Below are positions 6,849 through 13,916 of a stretch of 18,084 bases of DNA, one piece after another. The first letter of the stretch is position 1. The number at the start of each line of letters is the position of its first letter. Made by a program: the position numbers and the translations under genes. This DNA comes from an uncultured Clostridium sp. (GTDB taxonomy: Bacteria > Bacillota > Clostridia > Clostridiales > Clostridiaceae). The DNA is taken from contig UQFE01000042.1 of NCBI GenBank assembly GCA_900540255.1, forward strand, positions 1 to 18,084, in the 5' to 3' direction. The notes below the pieces were generated by a model. It had not been told where the DNA came from. It searched no databases and was given only the letters and a program-made list of their open reading frames with translations.

Positions 6849-8030
6849 ATGATGAAAAAGAAAATTTTAAGCTTATGCATGGTAGCTATTATGCTAAATA
6901 TTTCTGTTGAAAGTTATGCATATTCACTAAATAATATTCAATTAGCTACTAATTCAGATTCAACTAGTACTCCATCAGAAGGTGGAGGACCATCATCAGG
7001 AGGCGGAGAAGCAGAGCAACCTCCAAGTGCACAACCAGATGGTGGTAATGGAGAAAGTTCAGCTCAGCCTCCAAATAGTGATGGAGGCAGTACAGGGGCT
7101 GGAGGAGCTGGGAGTTCAACAACAACTCCAAATACTCCTCTTCCTAATAAAGGTGGAAAGAATAATGTAGAATTAGAAGGTGGAATAGGTGAATGGGGTC
7201 CAAATAAAGATAATAGTTTACCTAATTTTAATGAAACTACAGGTAGTGAAAAACTAGATGTTGATAACAAACCTGAAGAAGGTCAATATTTTACTATATC
7301 AGCAACAGTTCCTTTAAAAATGGAATTTTTAATACAAAATAGAAATGAAAATGGACTTTCAAGTGAGGGGAAGTTTATTACACCGTATTATAAAGTTACA
7401 AATAATGGTTCTCATAAATTAAAAGTTCATTTTGAATCGTTTGAATATGCAAATTCAAAAACTACTAAAACTAGTGATTTAGTAAAGGAAGATTTAGCAC
7501 CATTATATGTTGTTTCACAACCCCAAAAAAATAATGGGAAGGTTGAAATGAAGTTAAATTTAACATATGATAGACCTTCTAATTCATATTTAAAAAGAAT
7601 TGATTTAATACCTACTAATTTACCAACTATAACTTCAAGATTATTAAAATCAAGTAATTCAGTTGAACAAGAATTAGGTGAATTAGACCCAAATGAACAA
7701 GCTAGATTATATTATGGAAGTGATTTGTGGGAATCACCAAAATCAGAAGGTATTAATAAAGGTGTTGAAGCTAATTTTAATTTAAAGTTAGCATTTTCAA
7801 TAGAAGGTAAAACTACTGAAAATAATCAACCTTCAGGATCAACACCAGATACTTCACCAAGCCAACCACCAAGTACTCCTACACCAAGTCAACCGTCAAA
7901 TGGCACTACATCAGGTGATACTTCTCAATCATCACAAGGTAGTAGCACACAAGGGCAACAACCAAATGGAGATACATCAAGTGAGGTACAAAATCCAGCA
8001 GGAAATGGGCAACAAGGACAAGGAAATTAA
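6849..8030 (+). CDS. secreted protein with central head-like domain between low-complexity arms
   Basis: This encodes 393 residues; two tandem ATGs at 6849 and 6852 follow GGGGGG (6835-6840), an unusually long G-run binding site. Residues 1-24 are a signal peptide (MMKKK, hydrophobic core, likely cleavage after ESYA). A Gly/Ser/Pro/Gln-rich arm (~35-100) is followed by a core at ~145-322 that matches the shared head in order: FTISATVPLKMEFLI, a YYKVTNNGSHKLKVHFESF strand, and the closing strand EANFNLKLAFSI. The tail (~323-393) is Pro/Ser/Thr/Gln/Gly-rich and has no LPXTG, membrane helix or known wall-binding repeat. It is the most divergent of the four head-domain proteins. It could be a tip or matrix-binding component; function is not recognised. 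Confidence 0.8.
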   Translation: MMKKKILSLCMVAIMLNISVESYAYSLNNIQLATNSDSTSTPSEGGGPSSGGGEAEQPPSAQPDGGNGESSAQPPNSDGGSTGAGGAGSSTTTPNTPLPNKGGKNNVELEGGIGEWGPNKDNSLPNFNETTGSEKLDVDNKPEEGQYFTISATVPLKMEFLIQNRNENGLSSEGKFITPYYKVTNNGSHKLKVHFESFEYANSKTTKTSDLVKEDLAPLYVVSQPQKNNGKVEMKLNLTYDRPSNSYLKRIDLIPTNLPTITSRLLKSSNSVEQELGELDPNEQARLYYGSDLWESPKSEGINKGVEANFNLKLAFSIEGKTTENNQPSGSTPDTSPSQPPSTPTPSQPSNGTTSGDTSQSSQGSSTQGQQPNGDTSSEVQNPAGNGQQGQGN

Positions 8031-8132
8031 ATATTAAAAATAAGCAATAAAAATATTATTTAAAATGAGGCAAATTCCCTTAGCCTAATTAAATGAAGCA
8101 GATAATATAAAAAGTTAATTTGAAATTTTTTT

Positions 8133-8174
8133 AAGTTGGTTATGAGAAATTTTTATTCATAACCAACTTTTTTT
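8133..8174 (+). terminator. strong intrinsic terminator ending the surface operon
   Basis: AAGTTGGTTATGA (8133-8145) and TCATAACCAACTT (8157-8169) form a perfect 13-bp stem with an 11-base loop, followed by a run of Ts to 8174. It is the best terminator of the locus. The ~100 bases between the stop at 8030 and this stem hold only a weak AGGC/GCCT stem around 8066-8085. Confidence 0.9.
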
Positions 8175-8245
8175 ATAATAAGAATTTTTATTAATTTTGT
8201 TGGATAAAATAAAAAATAATTAATTATATAGAAAGGTGTAAATAT

Positions 8246-8704
8246 ATGAAACAAGATAAAACATATAAATTATTAATAATAGCGTTAGTATGTGCAGTTT
8301 TAATTATATTTGGAATAGTTATTATGAATAGTAAAAAGGAAGAAGTAAAACAAGAATCAAATATTACTATGAAAGACTTACCTTTAAAAGTAGAGGCAAT
8401 TCCTATAAGCTTTAATATAGTAAACACTGCAGAAGGAAATATATTAGAATGTACTTATAAAAATAATTCAAATGAAGATATATCTAGATTAACAATACAA
8501 GTTAAGTTTAAAGGTACTGAAGAAATAGTAACTTTATCTTGCAATGAAGTTGTAGAAGCTGGAAATGAATCAGTGAAGTTTACTGGAAAAGGGCCGGCAA
8601 GTGGTAATATTGATGATGTGCAAATATTAAAATATAAAATATCTACAGCAAATGGAACATATATGGAATATGATTCAGAATTAAATCAATACAATTGGTC
8701 ATAA
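8246..8704 (+). CDS. small membrane-anchored Ig-like protein
   Basis: This encodes 152 residues; the binding site GAAAGGTG precedes the ATG by 7 bases. Residues 8-28 form a membrane helix after MKQDKTYK, without a cleavage site or lipobox cysteine. The outer part (~45-150) is a single beta-sandwich-like domain: FNIVN, ILECTYKNNSNEDISRLTIQV, VTLSCNEVV, then VQILKYKIST and an aromatic end (QYNWS). The pattern of a strand followed by NNS and a hydrophobic strand recalls the FxLYD and other envelope Ig-like domains, but I cannot assign a family. It has its own terminators on both sides, so it is a one-gene unit between the surface operon and the two-component system, and could belong to either. 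Confidence 0.75.
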   Translation: MKQDKTYKLLIIALVCAVLIIFGIVIMNSKKEEVKQESNITMKDLPLKVEAIPISFNIVNTAEGNILECTYKNNSNEDISRLTIQVKFKGTEEIVTLSCNEVVEAGNESVKFTGKGPASGNIDDVQILKYKISTANGTYMEYDSELNQYNWS

Positions 8705-8730
8705 TATAGTTAACTAAAATCTTATATATT

Positions 8731-8779
8731 AAAAATACACTTAATAATATAGTTTAATCTATATATTAAGTGTATTTTT
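8731..8779 (+). terminator. intrinsic terminator, possibly bidirectional
   Basis: AAAAATACACTTAAT (8731-8745) pairs with ATTAAGTGTATTTTT (8765-8779); the stem extends inward through ATATA/TATAT with one bulged base. The A-run on the left and T-run on the right make it symmetrical. It separates the gene at 8246 from the regulator at 8842. Confidence 0.85.
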
Positions 8780-8806
8780 GGTTAAAGAATAAAATTTTAT
8801 GATATT
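8778..8806 (+). promoter_or_regulatory. possible promoter of the two-component operon
   Basis: TTGGTT (8778-8783) and GATATT (8801-8806) lie 17 bases apart, with an alternative -10, TATTAT, at 8803-8808. They lie directly behind the terminator and about 35 bases before the regulator start. The match is moderate. Confidence 0.35.
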
Positions 8807-8841
8807 ATATATTTAAAAATAAATTAAAAGGAGGAAAAATC

Positions 8842-9507
8842 ATGAAGTTAAATATATTAATTGTTGAAGATGAAATAGAAATAAGGGAAGGTGTAAGTGA
8901 ATATTTATCAGAAGTTGGATATAATGTTATAACTGCTGAAGATGGACTTCAAGCAATAGAGTTATTTAATAAAAATAAAATAGATTTGGTTATTTTAGAT
9001 ATAATGCTTCCAAAGGCTAATGGTTTTGTTGTTTTAAATAATATTAGAAAAGAAAGTAATATTCCAGTAATTATGTTAACAGCAATGAGTGATGATTATA
9101 CTCAAATTATGAGCTTTGATGAAAAAGCAGATGATTATATTACAAAGCCATTTTCAATAATACTTTTACATAAAAGAATAGAAGCACTTCTTAGAAGAGG
9201 AGTAAAGTTAGAAGAAAATAGGAAATGGAATTATAAAGATATAGAAATTGATTTTGAAGGGTATTCTGCAAAGAAAGGTGATGAAATTATAGATTTAAAG
9301 CCTAAGGAAATAAAATTAATAGAATTATTATTAAAATATAAGGGTAAGGTTTTAAGTAGAGCACAAATTTTAGATAATTTATGGAGTATAGAAGAATGTC
9401 CAAATGACAGAGTTATTGATGTTTATATTAAAAATATAAGAAAGAAGCTATCATTAGACTGTATAGTAACAGTTAAGGGAATTGGCTATAAGTTTGAGGA
9501 GCAGTAA
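8842..9507 (+). CDS. OmpR/PhoB-family response regulator
   Basis: This encodes 221 residues behind a strong AGGAGG site. It is a cytoplasmic DNA-binding regulator phosphorylated by the kinase encoded next. The receiver domain (1-~115) shows the acidic pair D10/E11, the phospho-acceptor D53 in VILDIMLP, T80 and K102 (TKPF). The winged-helix output domain (~125-220) shows LKPKEIKLIELLLKYKGKV and ends VKGIGYKFEEQ, typical of the OmpR class. The stop overlaps the kinase start by one base (TAATG), indicating translational coupling. The class usually binds tandem direct repeats near the -35 region; such a repeat lies before the ABC permease gene at 11064. The signal is unknown. Confidence 0.95.
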   Translation: MKLNILIVEDEIEIREGVSEYLSEVGYNVITAEDGLQAIELFNKNKIDLVILDIMLPKANGFVVLNNIRKESNIPVIMLTAMSDDYTQIMSFDEKADDYITKPFSIILLHKRIEALLRRGVKLEENRKWNYKDIEIDFEGYSAKKGDEIIDLKPKEIKLIELLLKYKGKVLSRAQILDNLWSIEECPNDRVIDVYIKNIRKKLSLDCIVTVKGIGYKFEEQ

Positions 9508-10964
9508 TGAAAAAATTAAAGTTATTTTCAAAAACATACATATTTACAGTTGGATTAATAAGTTTAATAATTTTTACTTCAAATATTTTAATATATTTAG
9601 CAGTACCAAGGGTATATTTAAGTAATAAGGAAAAAGAAGCTGATATAATTATTTCAGAATTAACTCAAAAAATAAATGAAGAAACTAGTGAAAAGTCTTT
9701 TGAATTAGCAAAAGGTTTTGCTCAAAAGTATAATATTCAAGTTTTTATTACTTTAGGAGAAGAGCAAAGAAGTTTTCAAGGGGTTGAAAATGTAGATATA
9801 TACATAGATAAGGATGTTATTAAGGATAAATCATTAATACTTCCAGATTTAACTGGTGAAGGTATTATAAAAAGTTCTGAAGAAGAAGAAGTTGATTCAA
9901 TAAATGAGGGTATATTTAGTCAATATATTAATGTAAATAATTCATCAATAATAAAAAGTAGAGATTTTAAGACTATAAATGATGTAAAAGGAAATATTCA
10001 AATAGTAACTAATTTAGAATCTTTTACAGAAACTAGGGATATTATATTAAAAATATTGCCATATTCTATGATTGTAAGTTTAATTGTAGCTTTAATTGCA
10101 TCATATATATATGCAAAAAAAATTACAACTCCAATAAAGGAAATTTGTAATGTTACAAAGGAAATGGAAAAGTTAAATAAAAGGGCTTTTTGTAATGTTG
10201 AATCTGAAGATGAAATTGGAATATTAGCATATAATATAAATAGTTTGTATGAAAATTTGTTAAATACAATTATATCATTAGAAGAAGAAATAAAAAATGT
10301 AAGTGAATCTGAAAAGGTTAAGGTGGATTTTTTAAGAAGTGCATCACATGAGCTTAAAACTCCATTGATGAGTATGCATATAATGATTGAAAATATGTTA
10401 TATGATATAGGAAAATATAAAAATCATTATGTATATTTGGAAAAGTGCAAGGATATAGTTAATGAATTAAGTAAAATGGTTCAGGAAATTTTAGATACTT
10501 CAAGGCTTAATTCTATAGAAAATAAAAATGAAAAGTTATTGGATTTATCATATATAGTTGAAAATGCATTGGACCATTATAATATAATAGCTAAATCAAA
10601 AAATATTAATATTAAGGTTAATTTAAATGATTCTTTTAATATTAAGGTAGATGAAAAGGTGTTTACTAAGGCAATTTCTAATATTATTTCTAATGCAGTT
10701 AATTATACTGATGAGGGGAAGGAAATAAGAATTTATATAAAAGATAAAAAGCTTATTATAGAAAATGATTGTAAACCAATTTCAGATGAGCATTTAGCAC
10801 ATATTTTTGAAGCTTTTTATAGGGTTGATTTTGATAGAAATAAGTCTAGTGGAGGAAATGGATTAGGTTTATACATAGTTGAACAAATTTTAAGGATGTA
10901 TAATTTAAGTTTTTCTTTTAAATCAATTTCAACTGGTATGAGGTTTGAAATTGATTTTAATTAA
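9507..10964 (+). CDS. sensor histidine kinase with large extracellular domain
   Basis: This encodes 485 residues with a classical layout: membrane helix at ~11-33, extracellular sensor region at ~34-182, second helix at ~184-203, HAMP at ~204-255, HisKA with H281 in SASHELKTPL, and the ATPase domain with the N-box N396 (SNIISNAVNY), a G1-like IENDCKPI (418-425), an F-box FEAFYR and the G2 box GGNGLGL (449-455). All catalytic boxes are intact. The outer domain of nearly 150 residues sets it apart from BceS-type kinases, which lack one and sense through their transporter, so this kinase probably detects its signal directly. GAGGAG at 9496-9501 serves as its binding site inside the regulator gene. 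It probably controls the adjacent ABC transporter. Confidence 0.95.
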   Translation: MKKLKLFSKTYIFTVGLISLIIFTSNILIYLAVPRVYLSNKEKEADIIISELTQKINEETSEKSFELAKGFAQKYNIQVFITLGEEQRSFQGVENVDIYIDKDVIKDKSLILPDLTGEGIIKSSEEEEVDSINEGIFSQYINVNNSSIIKSRDFKTINDVKGNIQIVTNLESFTETRDIILKILPYSMIVSLIVALIASYIYAKKITTPIKEICNVTKEMEKLNKRAFCNVESEDEIGILAYNINSLYENLLNTIISLEEEIKNVSESEKVKVDFLRSASHELKTPLMSMHIMIENMLYDIGKYKNHYVYLEKCKDIVNELSKMVQEILDTSRLNSIENKNEKLLDLSYIVENALDHYNIIAKSKNINIKVNLNDSFNIKVDEKVFTKAISNIISNAVNYTDEGKEIRIYIKDKKLIIENDCKPISDEHLAHIFEAFYRVDFDRNKSSGGNGLGLYIVEQILRMYNLSFSFKSISTGMRFEIDFN

Positions 10965-10995
10965 TTATTTTTTAATTTTATAAACTTAACTCTTT

Positions 10996-11017
10996 TATTT
11001 CATAAATATTTCATATT
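10996..11017 (+). promoter_or_regulatory. candidate response-regulator operator: two 11-bp direct repeats
   Basis: TATTTCATAAA (10996-11006) is followed at once by TATTTCATATT (11007-11017). OmpR-class regulators bind direct repeats spaced by one helical turn. The pair lies 47 bases before the permease start, with TAAAAT 9 bases downstream of TTCATA as a possible -10. Binding is inferred from position and spacing. Confidence 0.5.
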
Positions 11018-11063
11018 GAACTAATAAAATGTACTCAAGTTAATAAACAAGGAGGAAATAAAT

Positions 11064-12422
11064 ATGAATGTATTTAAAAGATCGGTATTATATATAACAA
11101 GAAAAAAAATGAAAAGTATTATTATGTTATTTATATTATTTGGAATAGCGACAGCTGTTTTAAGTGGAATTTCAATTAAAAAGGCAGCTAATATAGCAAG
11201 ACAAGATTCAAATAAGGATATGGCAAATACTTTTGAATTACAAACTAATCTTGGAAGTAATTTAAGTGGAACAATTCCAGAAAGTTTAATTGATAAGCTT
11301 TCAAAGGTAGATGGTGTTAAGAATTATGATGCTGCAATTCAAGGTGCTGGTTTAGATTTAGAAAATGTAAATTATATAAAACCAGAAAAAAATGCAGTTC
11401 AATATAATGATGATTATAAATATGAAAAACTTTTTTCTGTAGAAGCACATAAGAGCTCTGAGTATGATACTAAGTTTATAAGTAAATCATTAAAGCTTGT
11501 TGATGGTAGACATATTGTGCCTACTGATAAAGGTAAGGTATTAATTCATAAGGCTTTAGCAGAAGCAAATAATTTAAAAGTTGGAGATACTATAAAAGCT
11601 AAAAAGAGTGCAGGTGATTTTAATGCATCAACTTTATCTAAAAATGATTATGACCTTGAAATAGTAGGTATTTTTGAAAGTAGTAACACTGAAAGAGTTG
11701 GTCACAAATTAGAAATGCCAGAAAATCTTTTAATAACTGATGTAGATACTGTTAAAACTTTATATGGATATTCAGATGGAGAAGTAAAATATACTAATGC
11801 TACATTTAATACAAGCACTGATGTAGATAAGGTAACAGCAAAATTTAAAGAAATTTCTGCTGAATGGAATAAGTATACAATAGTAAAGAGTGAAGATACA
11901 TTCTTAGCTTTATCTAAGTCTTTTGACTCTTTAGATAAGATTATAAATATGATTTTAATTGGTGCAATAATAGCTGGTGCAATAATACTTTCATTAGTGT
12001 TAGCATTTTGGATTCAAGGAAGAATTCATGAAACAGGTATATTACTTTCAATAGGAGTTTCAAAGTTTAATATTATTTCTCAATATATAATTGAATTATT
12101 ACTTATAAGTGTATTAGCTTTTGGAGGATCATATTTCTCAAGTAAAGTAATTTCACAAAATATAGGAAATACAATAGTTTCACAAGCAAGCAAACAAGCT
12201 GTTCAAGATGTTAAGAGTGGATTTGGAGGATTTTCATTAGGAAATGATGTTAATAGTTCTTTAGCAACTCGTACAGTTGATGAAATTGATGTAAAAATAC
12301 AAGCTAAGGAAGTTGTTTATGTATATATTATAGGTACAGGAATTATCATAATTTCAGTAGTGTTATCTTCAGCATCAATAATTAGATTAAAACCAAAAGA
12401 AATATTATCAAAAATGAGTTAG
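11064..12422 (+). CDS. ABC transporter permease, MacB/FtsX type (four membrane helices)
   Basis: This encodes 452 residues behind AGGAGG. Helices lie at ~17-38, ~293-316, ~337-357 and ~417-439; residues ~39-290 form the extracellular domain of the MacB periplasmic-core type. The hallmark after helix 2, GILLSIGVSKFNIISQYIIE, and the C-terminal RLKPKEILS identify the FtsX/MacB superfamily. Such transporters couple ATP hydrolysis to mechanical work in the envelope or to export of peptides and lipids. The four-helix build rules out a BceB-type (ten-helix) bacitracin transporter. With 11 bases to the ATPase gene, the two form a unit, probably a homodimeric permease with two ATPases. The substrate cannot be inferred; surface-complex maintenance or defence against antimicrobial peptides are both possible. 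Confidence 0.92.
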   Translation: MNVFKRSVLYITRKKMKSIIMLFILFGIATAVLSGISIKKAANIARQDSNKDMANTFELQTNLGSNLSGTIPESLIDKLSKVDGVKNYDAAIQGAGLDLENVNYIKPEKNAVQYNDDYKYEKLFSVEAHKSSEYDTKFISKSLKLVDGRHIVPTDKGKVLIHKALAEANNLKVGDTIKAKKSAGDFNASTLSKNDYDLEIVGIFESSNTERVGHKLEMPENLLITDVDTVKTLYGYSDGEVKYTNATFNTSTDVDKVTAKFKEISAEWNKYTIVKSEDTFLALSKSFDSLDKIINMILIGAIIAGAIILSLVLAFWIQGRIHETGILLSIGVSKFNIISQYIIELLLISVLAFGGSYFSSKVISQNIGNTIVSQASKQAVQDVKSGFGGFSLGNDVNSSLATRTVDEIDVKIQAKEVVYVYIIGTGIIIISVVLSSASIIRLKPKEILSKMS

Positions 12423-12433
12423 GAGGAGTTAAT

Positions 12434-13069
12434 ATGTCAGTTTTATCTTTAAATAAAATTAGCTATTCATATAAAAATGGCAAAAATATTTTAGATGATA
12501 TAAGTATTGAATTTGAAAAAGGTAAATTTTATACGATTTTAGGTGTTTCAGGTTCTGGAAAAACTACTTTATTATCATTGTTAGCTGGATTAGATGAACC
12601 TAGAAAAGGAGAAGTTTTATATAACAATGAAGATATAAAAATAAAGGGATATGAAAACCATAGAAAAAACAATATTTCGTTAATATTCCAAAATTATAAT
12701 TTAATTGATTATATGACTCCTTTAGAAAATTTAAGAATAATTAATCAAAAAGCTGATAAATCAATATTAAATAATTTAGGCTTAGGTGATGAAGAAATTA
12801 ATAGAAATGTATTACAATTATCTGGTGGTCAGCAACAGCGTGTGGCAATTGCAAGAACTCTTGTAGCAGATTCTCCTGTAATATTAGCTGATGAACCAAC
12901 AGGAAATTTAGATAGTGATACAGAAAATGAAATTGTAGAAATATTAAAATCTAGTGCACATGAGCATGGCAAATGTGTAATAGTTGTTACACATAATAAG
13001 GATTTAGCTAAAAAATCTGATGTTATACTTATGTTAAAAAATAAAAAGTTAACACGTGTTAACAAATAA
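12434..13069 (+). CDS. ABC transporter ATP-binding protein (LolD/MacB class)
   Basis: This encodes 211 residues behind AGGAGG. It is the cytoplasmic ATPase for the permease just upstream. Motifs in order: Walker A GVSGSGKT (37-44), Q-loop Q86 (FQNYNL), signature LSGGQQQR (129-136), Walker B VILADE (149-154) followed by PTGNLDSDT, and H-loop H187 (VVTHNKD). All catalytic residues are present. At 211 residues it is slightly shorter than the usual 220-250, trimmed at the C-terminus. Its last codons lie within a perfect 16-bp palindrome (13048-13063). No T-run follows, so transcription may continue into the repeat-rich region, at most to the terminator near 13454. Confidence 0.95.
   Translation: MSVLSLNKISYSYKNGKNILDDISIEFEKGKFYTILGVSGSGKTTLLSLLAGLDEPRKGEVLYNNEDIKIKGYENHRKNNISLIFQNYNLIDYMTPLENLRIINQKADKSILNNLGLGDEEINRNVLQLSGGQQQRVAIARTLVADSPVILADEPTGNLDSDTENEIVEILKSSAHEHGKCVIVVTHNKDLAKKSDVILMLKNKKLTRVNK
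13048..13063. repeat. perfect 16-bp palindrome at the end of the ATPase gene
   Basis: GTTAACACGTGTTAAC is fully self-complementary, lies inside the last coding codons and ends six bases before the final base of the stop. No T-run follows, so it is not a terminator. It could be an operator acting on the promoter that begins seven bases later (13070). Confidence 0.6.
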
Positions 13070-13099
13070 TTGAGATGTAAAATTTGTAGCATTTAAAAT
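13070..13099 (+). promoter_or_regulatory. sigma-A-like promoter reading into the repeat region
   Basis: TTGAGA (13070-13075) and TAAAAT (13094-13099) each match the consensus at five of six positions, with an 18-base spacer. No gene follows for 1.1 kb, so this points to a non-coding transcript starting near 13106. Confidence 0.45.
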
Positions 13100-13115
13100 A
13101 GAACTAATTTTATAT

Positions 13116-13346
13116 AATAATCCCCCATTTATTATTAAAATTAATATTAATAGTTAAGTAAAGTAAAAATAATAAAATTAATGACAAAAAAATAATAAAA
13201 TTAATGACAAAAAAATAATAAAATTAATGACAAAAAATAATAAAATCCCCAATTTATTATTAAAGTTAAAAATCAATATTTAGTTAAAACTAAAAGATAA
13301 TAATAGAAATAATAATAATCCCCCATTTATTATTAAAATTAATATT
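13116..13346 (+). repeat. 33-bp C-rich direct repeat (two identical copies plus degenerate ones)
   Basis: The copies at 13116-13148 and 13314-13346 are identical, each beginning AATAATCCCCCATTT. A degenerate copy lies at 13241-13268 (TAAAATCCCCAATTT), and a weaker one near 13365-13392 (AATAATCCCATT, beyond the end of this entry). Each flanks its C-run with inverted AATAAT/ATTATT. Confidence 0.8.
13171..13239 (+). repeat. three tandem 23-bp direct repeats
   Basis: The unit begins AATAAAATTAATGACAAAAA and recurs at 13171, 13194 and 13217, with a truncated fourth start at 13239. It fills the space between the first and second C-rich copies. The copies are contiguous without spacers, so this is not a CRISPR array. 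Confidence 0.85.
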
Positions 13347-13410
13347 TATGTAAAGGGAAAAGAAGAATAATCCCATTAAATTTTTATTAAAGACTAAATA
13401 AAAAATTTTT

Positions 13411-13454
13411 AAATGGCTGAAAGTTAGAAAAATCTAGCTTTTAGCCATTTTTTT
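13411..13454 (+). terminator. intrinsic terminator
   Basis: AAATGGCTGAAAGTTAG (13411-13427) pairs fully with CTAGCTTTTAGCCATTT (13434-13450), with two G-T pairs and a six-base loop, and a T-run follows to 13453. It lies 340 bases behind the ABC ATPase stop and could end either that operon or the candidate ncRNA. Confidence 0.88.
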
Positions 13455-13490
13455 ATGTATATGAAAGTATAAAAAAATTGAATTTTTAAA

Positions 13491-13563
13491 GCTAGTTATA
13501 TCAATGGATTTTAAGATTTAAAACTATAAGATTGATACTACGAAGTTGGTGTGGAGATAGCCA
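13491..13563 (+). ncRNA. 73-nt structured element, copy 1
   Basis: The element can fold as a three-way junction. P1 pairs GCTA (13491-13494) with TAGC (13558-13561); P2 pairs TATCAAT with ATTGATA and has an inner TTTTA/TAAAA hairpin; P3 pairs TACG with TGTG around a seven-base loop AAGTTGG. The second copy at 13609 has the same pairings. It matches no riboswitch class I know. The orientation is a guess from the pairing pattern. Confidence 0.4.
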
Positions 13564-13608
13564 ATTGGTCAACGTTTAGGAAAGTATAAAATTTTTTTAA
13601 GCCTTAAG

Positions 13609-13681
13609 GCTAGTTATATCAATGGATTTTAAGATTAAAAACTTTAAGATTGATACCATGAAGTGGGCATGACGATAGCCA
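13609..13681 (+). ncRNA. 73-nt structured element, copy 2
   Basis: This is the same length as copy 1 and differs at about a dozen positions. P1 is one pair longer (GGCTA/TAGCC, from 13608). P3 is CATG/CATG around AAGTGGG. One P3 pair is T-A here and C-G in copy 1, and two others change between G-C and G-T, so the stem survives the substitutions. The inter-copy segment also repeats: TAGCCA, then GAAAGTA and an A-run, giving a tandem period of about 117 bases. A third, truncated unit end (TAGCCATTT...GAAAGTATAAAA) lies at 13442-13478. Confidence 0.4.
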
Positions 13682-13707
13682 TTTTGTTCTGTATAGAAAG
13701 TAAAAAA

Positions 13708-13740
13708 GTATTTGTCTATATTATTTATTATTTCAAATAC
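13708..13740. repeat. 33-bp dyad element, upstream copy
   Basis: GTATTTG (13708-13714) and CAAATAC (13734-13740) are inverted around a 19-base AT spacer. The whole element recurs with about three changes at 17583-17615, directly before the decayed MerR-type gene. The two copies flank the PTS operon. The spacing fits a MerR-family operator, but no regulator remnant follows this copy. Confidence 0.65.
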
Positions 13741-13916
13741 GAGAAAAATATAAAATTTTGAAAAGATATTATTTTTATATAACTTAATTTATAAATATTG
13801 CAAAAATAATCTTGTCAACTATTACATTTTTTGGAGTTAGATAAGGCTTTTTTTAGAATAAAATAAATAATATATAAAATAATTTAAAAAAAAAATAGTA
13901 TATATAAATAAAATTA

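Larger units (their letters stand above)
13106..13455 (+). ncRNA. candidate non-coding RNA with repeated C-rich motifs
   Basis: A promoter-like pair upstream and a strong terminator at 13411-13454 bound about 350 bases without a plausible reading frame. Four C-runs stand out in otherwise AT-only sequence: CCCCC at 13122, CCCC at 13247, CCCCC at 13320 and CCC near 13371. The first and third lie in identical 33-base copies and are flanked by AATAAT/ATTATT, so the C-run would lie in a hairpin loop. Exposed UCCC motifs are the known seed type of Gram-positive small RNAs that bind Shine-Dalgarno sequences. Transcription and function are inferred. Confidence 0.4.

Noticed and set aside
7820..8030. 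LPXTG wall-sorting signal in the low-complexity tail of the last surface protein
   Set aside because: The tail ends in Gly/Gln/Asn repeats without LPXTG, hydrophobic stretch or basic end; no sortase gene is in the window.
8060..8100. Small AGGC/GCCT stem after the surface operon as a riboswitch
   Set aside because: Only four pairs, no conserved core, and it lies before a terminator without a gene that it could control.
13171..13239. Short repeats resembling a CRISPR array
   Set aside because: The 23-bp units are contiguous with no unique spacers, and no cas genes are present.
13491..13681. Tandem riboswitch, tRNA or 5S-like RNA
   Set aside because: No T-loop, no T-box motif and no known riboswitch core could be matched; kept only as an unnamed structured element.
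13831..13848. Sigma-54 (-24/-12) promoter expected for a man-type PTS
   Set aside because: TTGGAG at 13831 is followed by GC one base too far away, and the TTGC half is missing; no sigma-54 activator gene is nearby.
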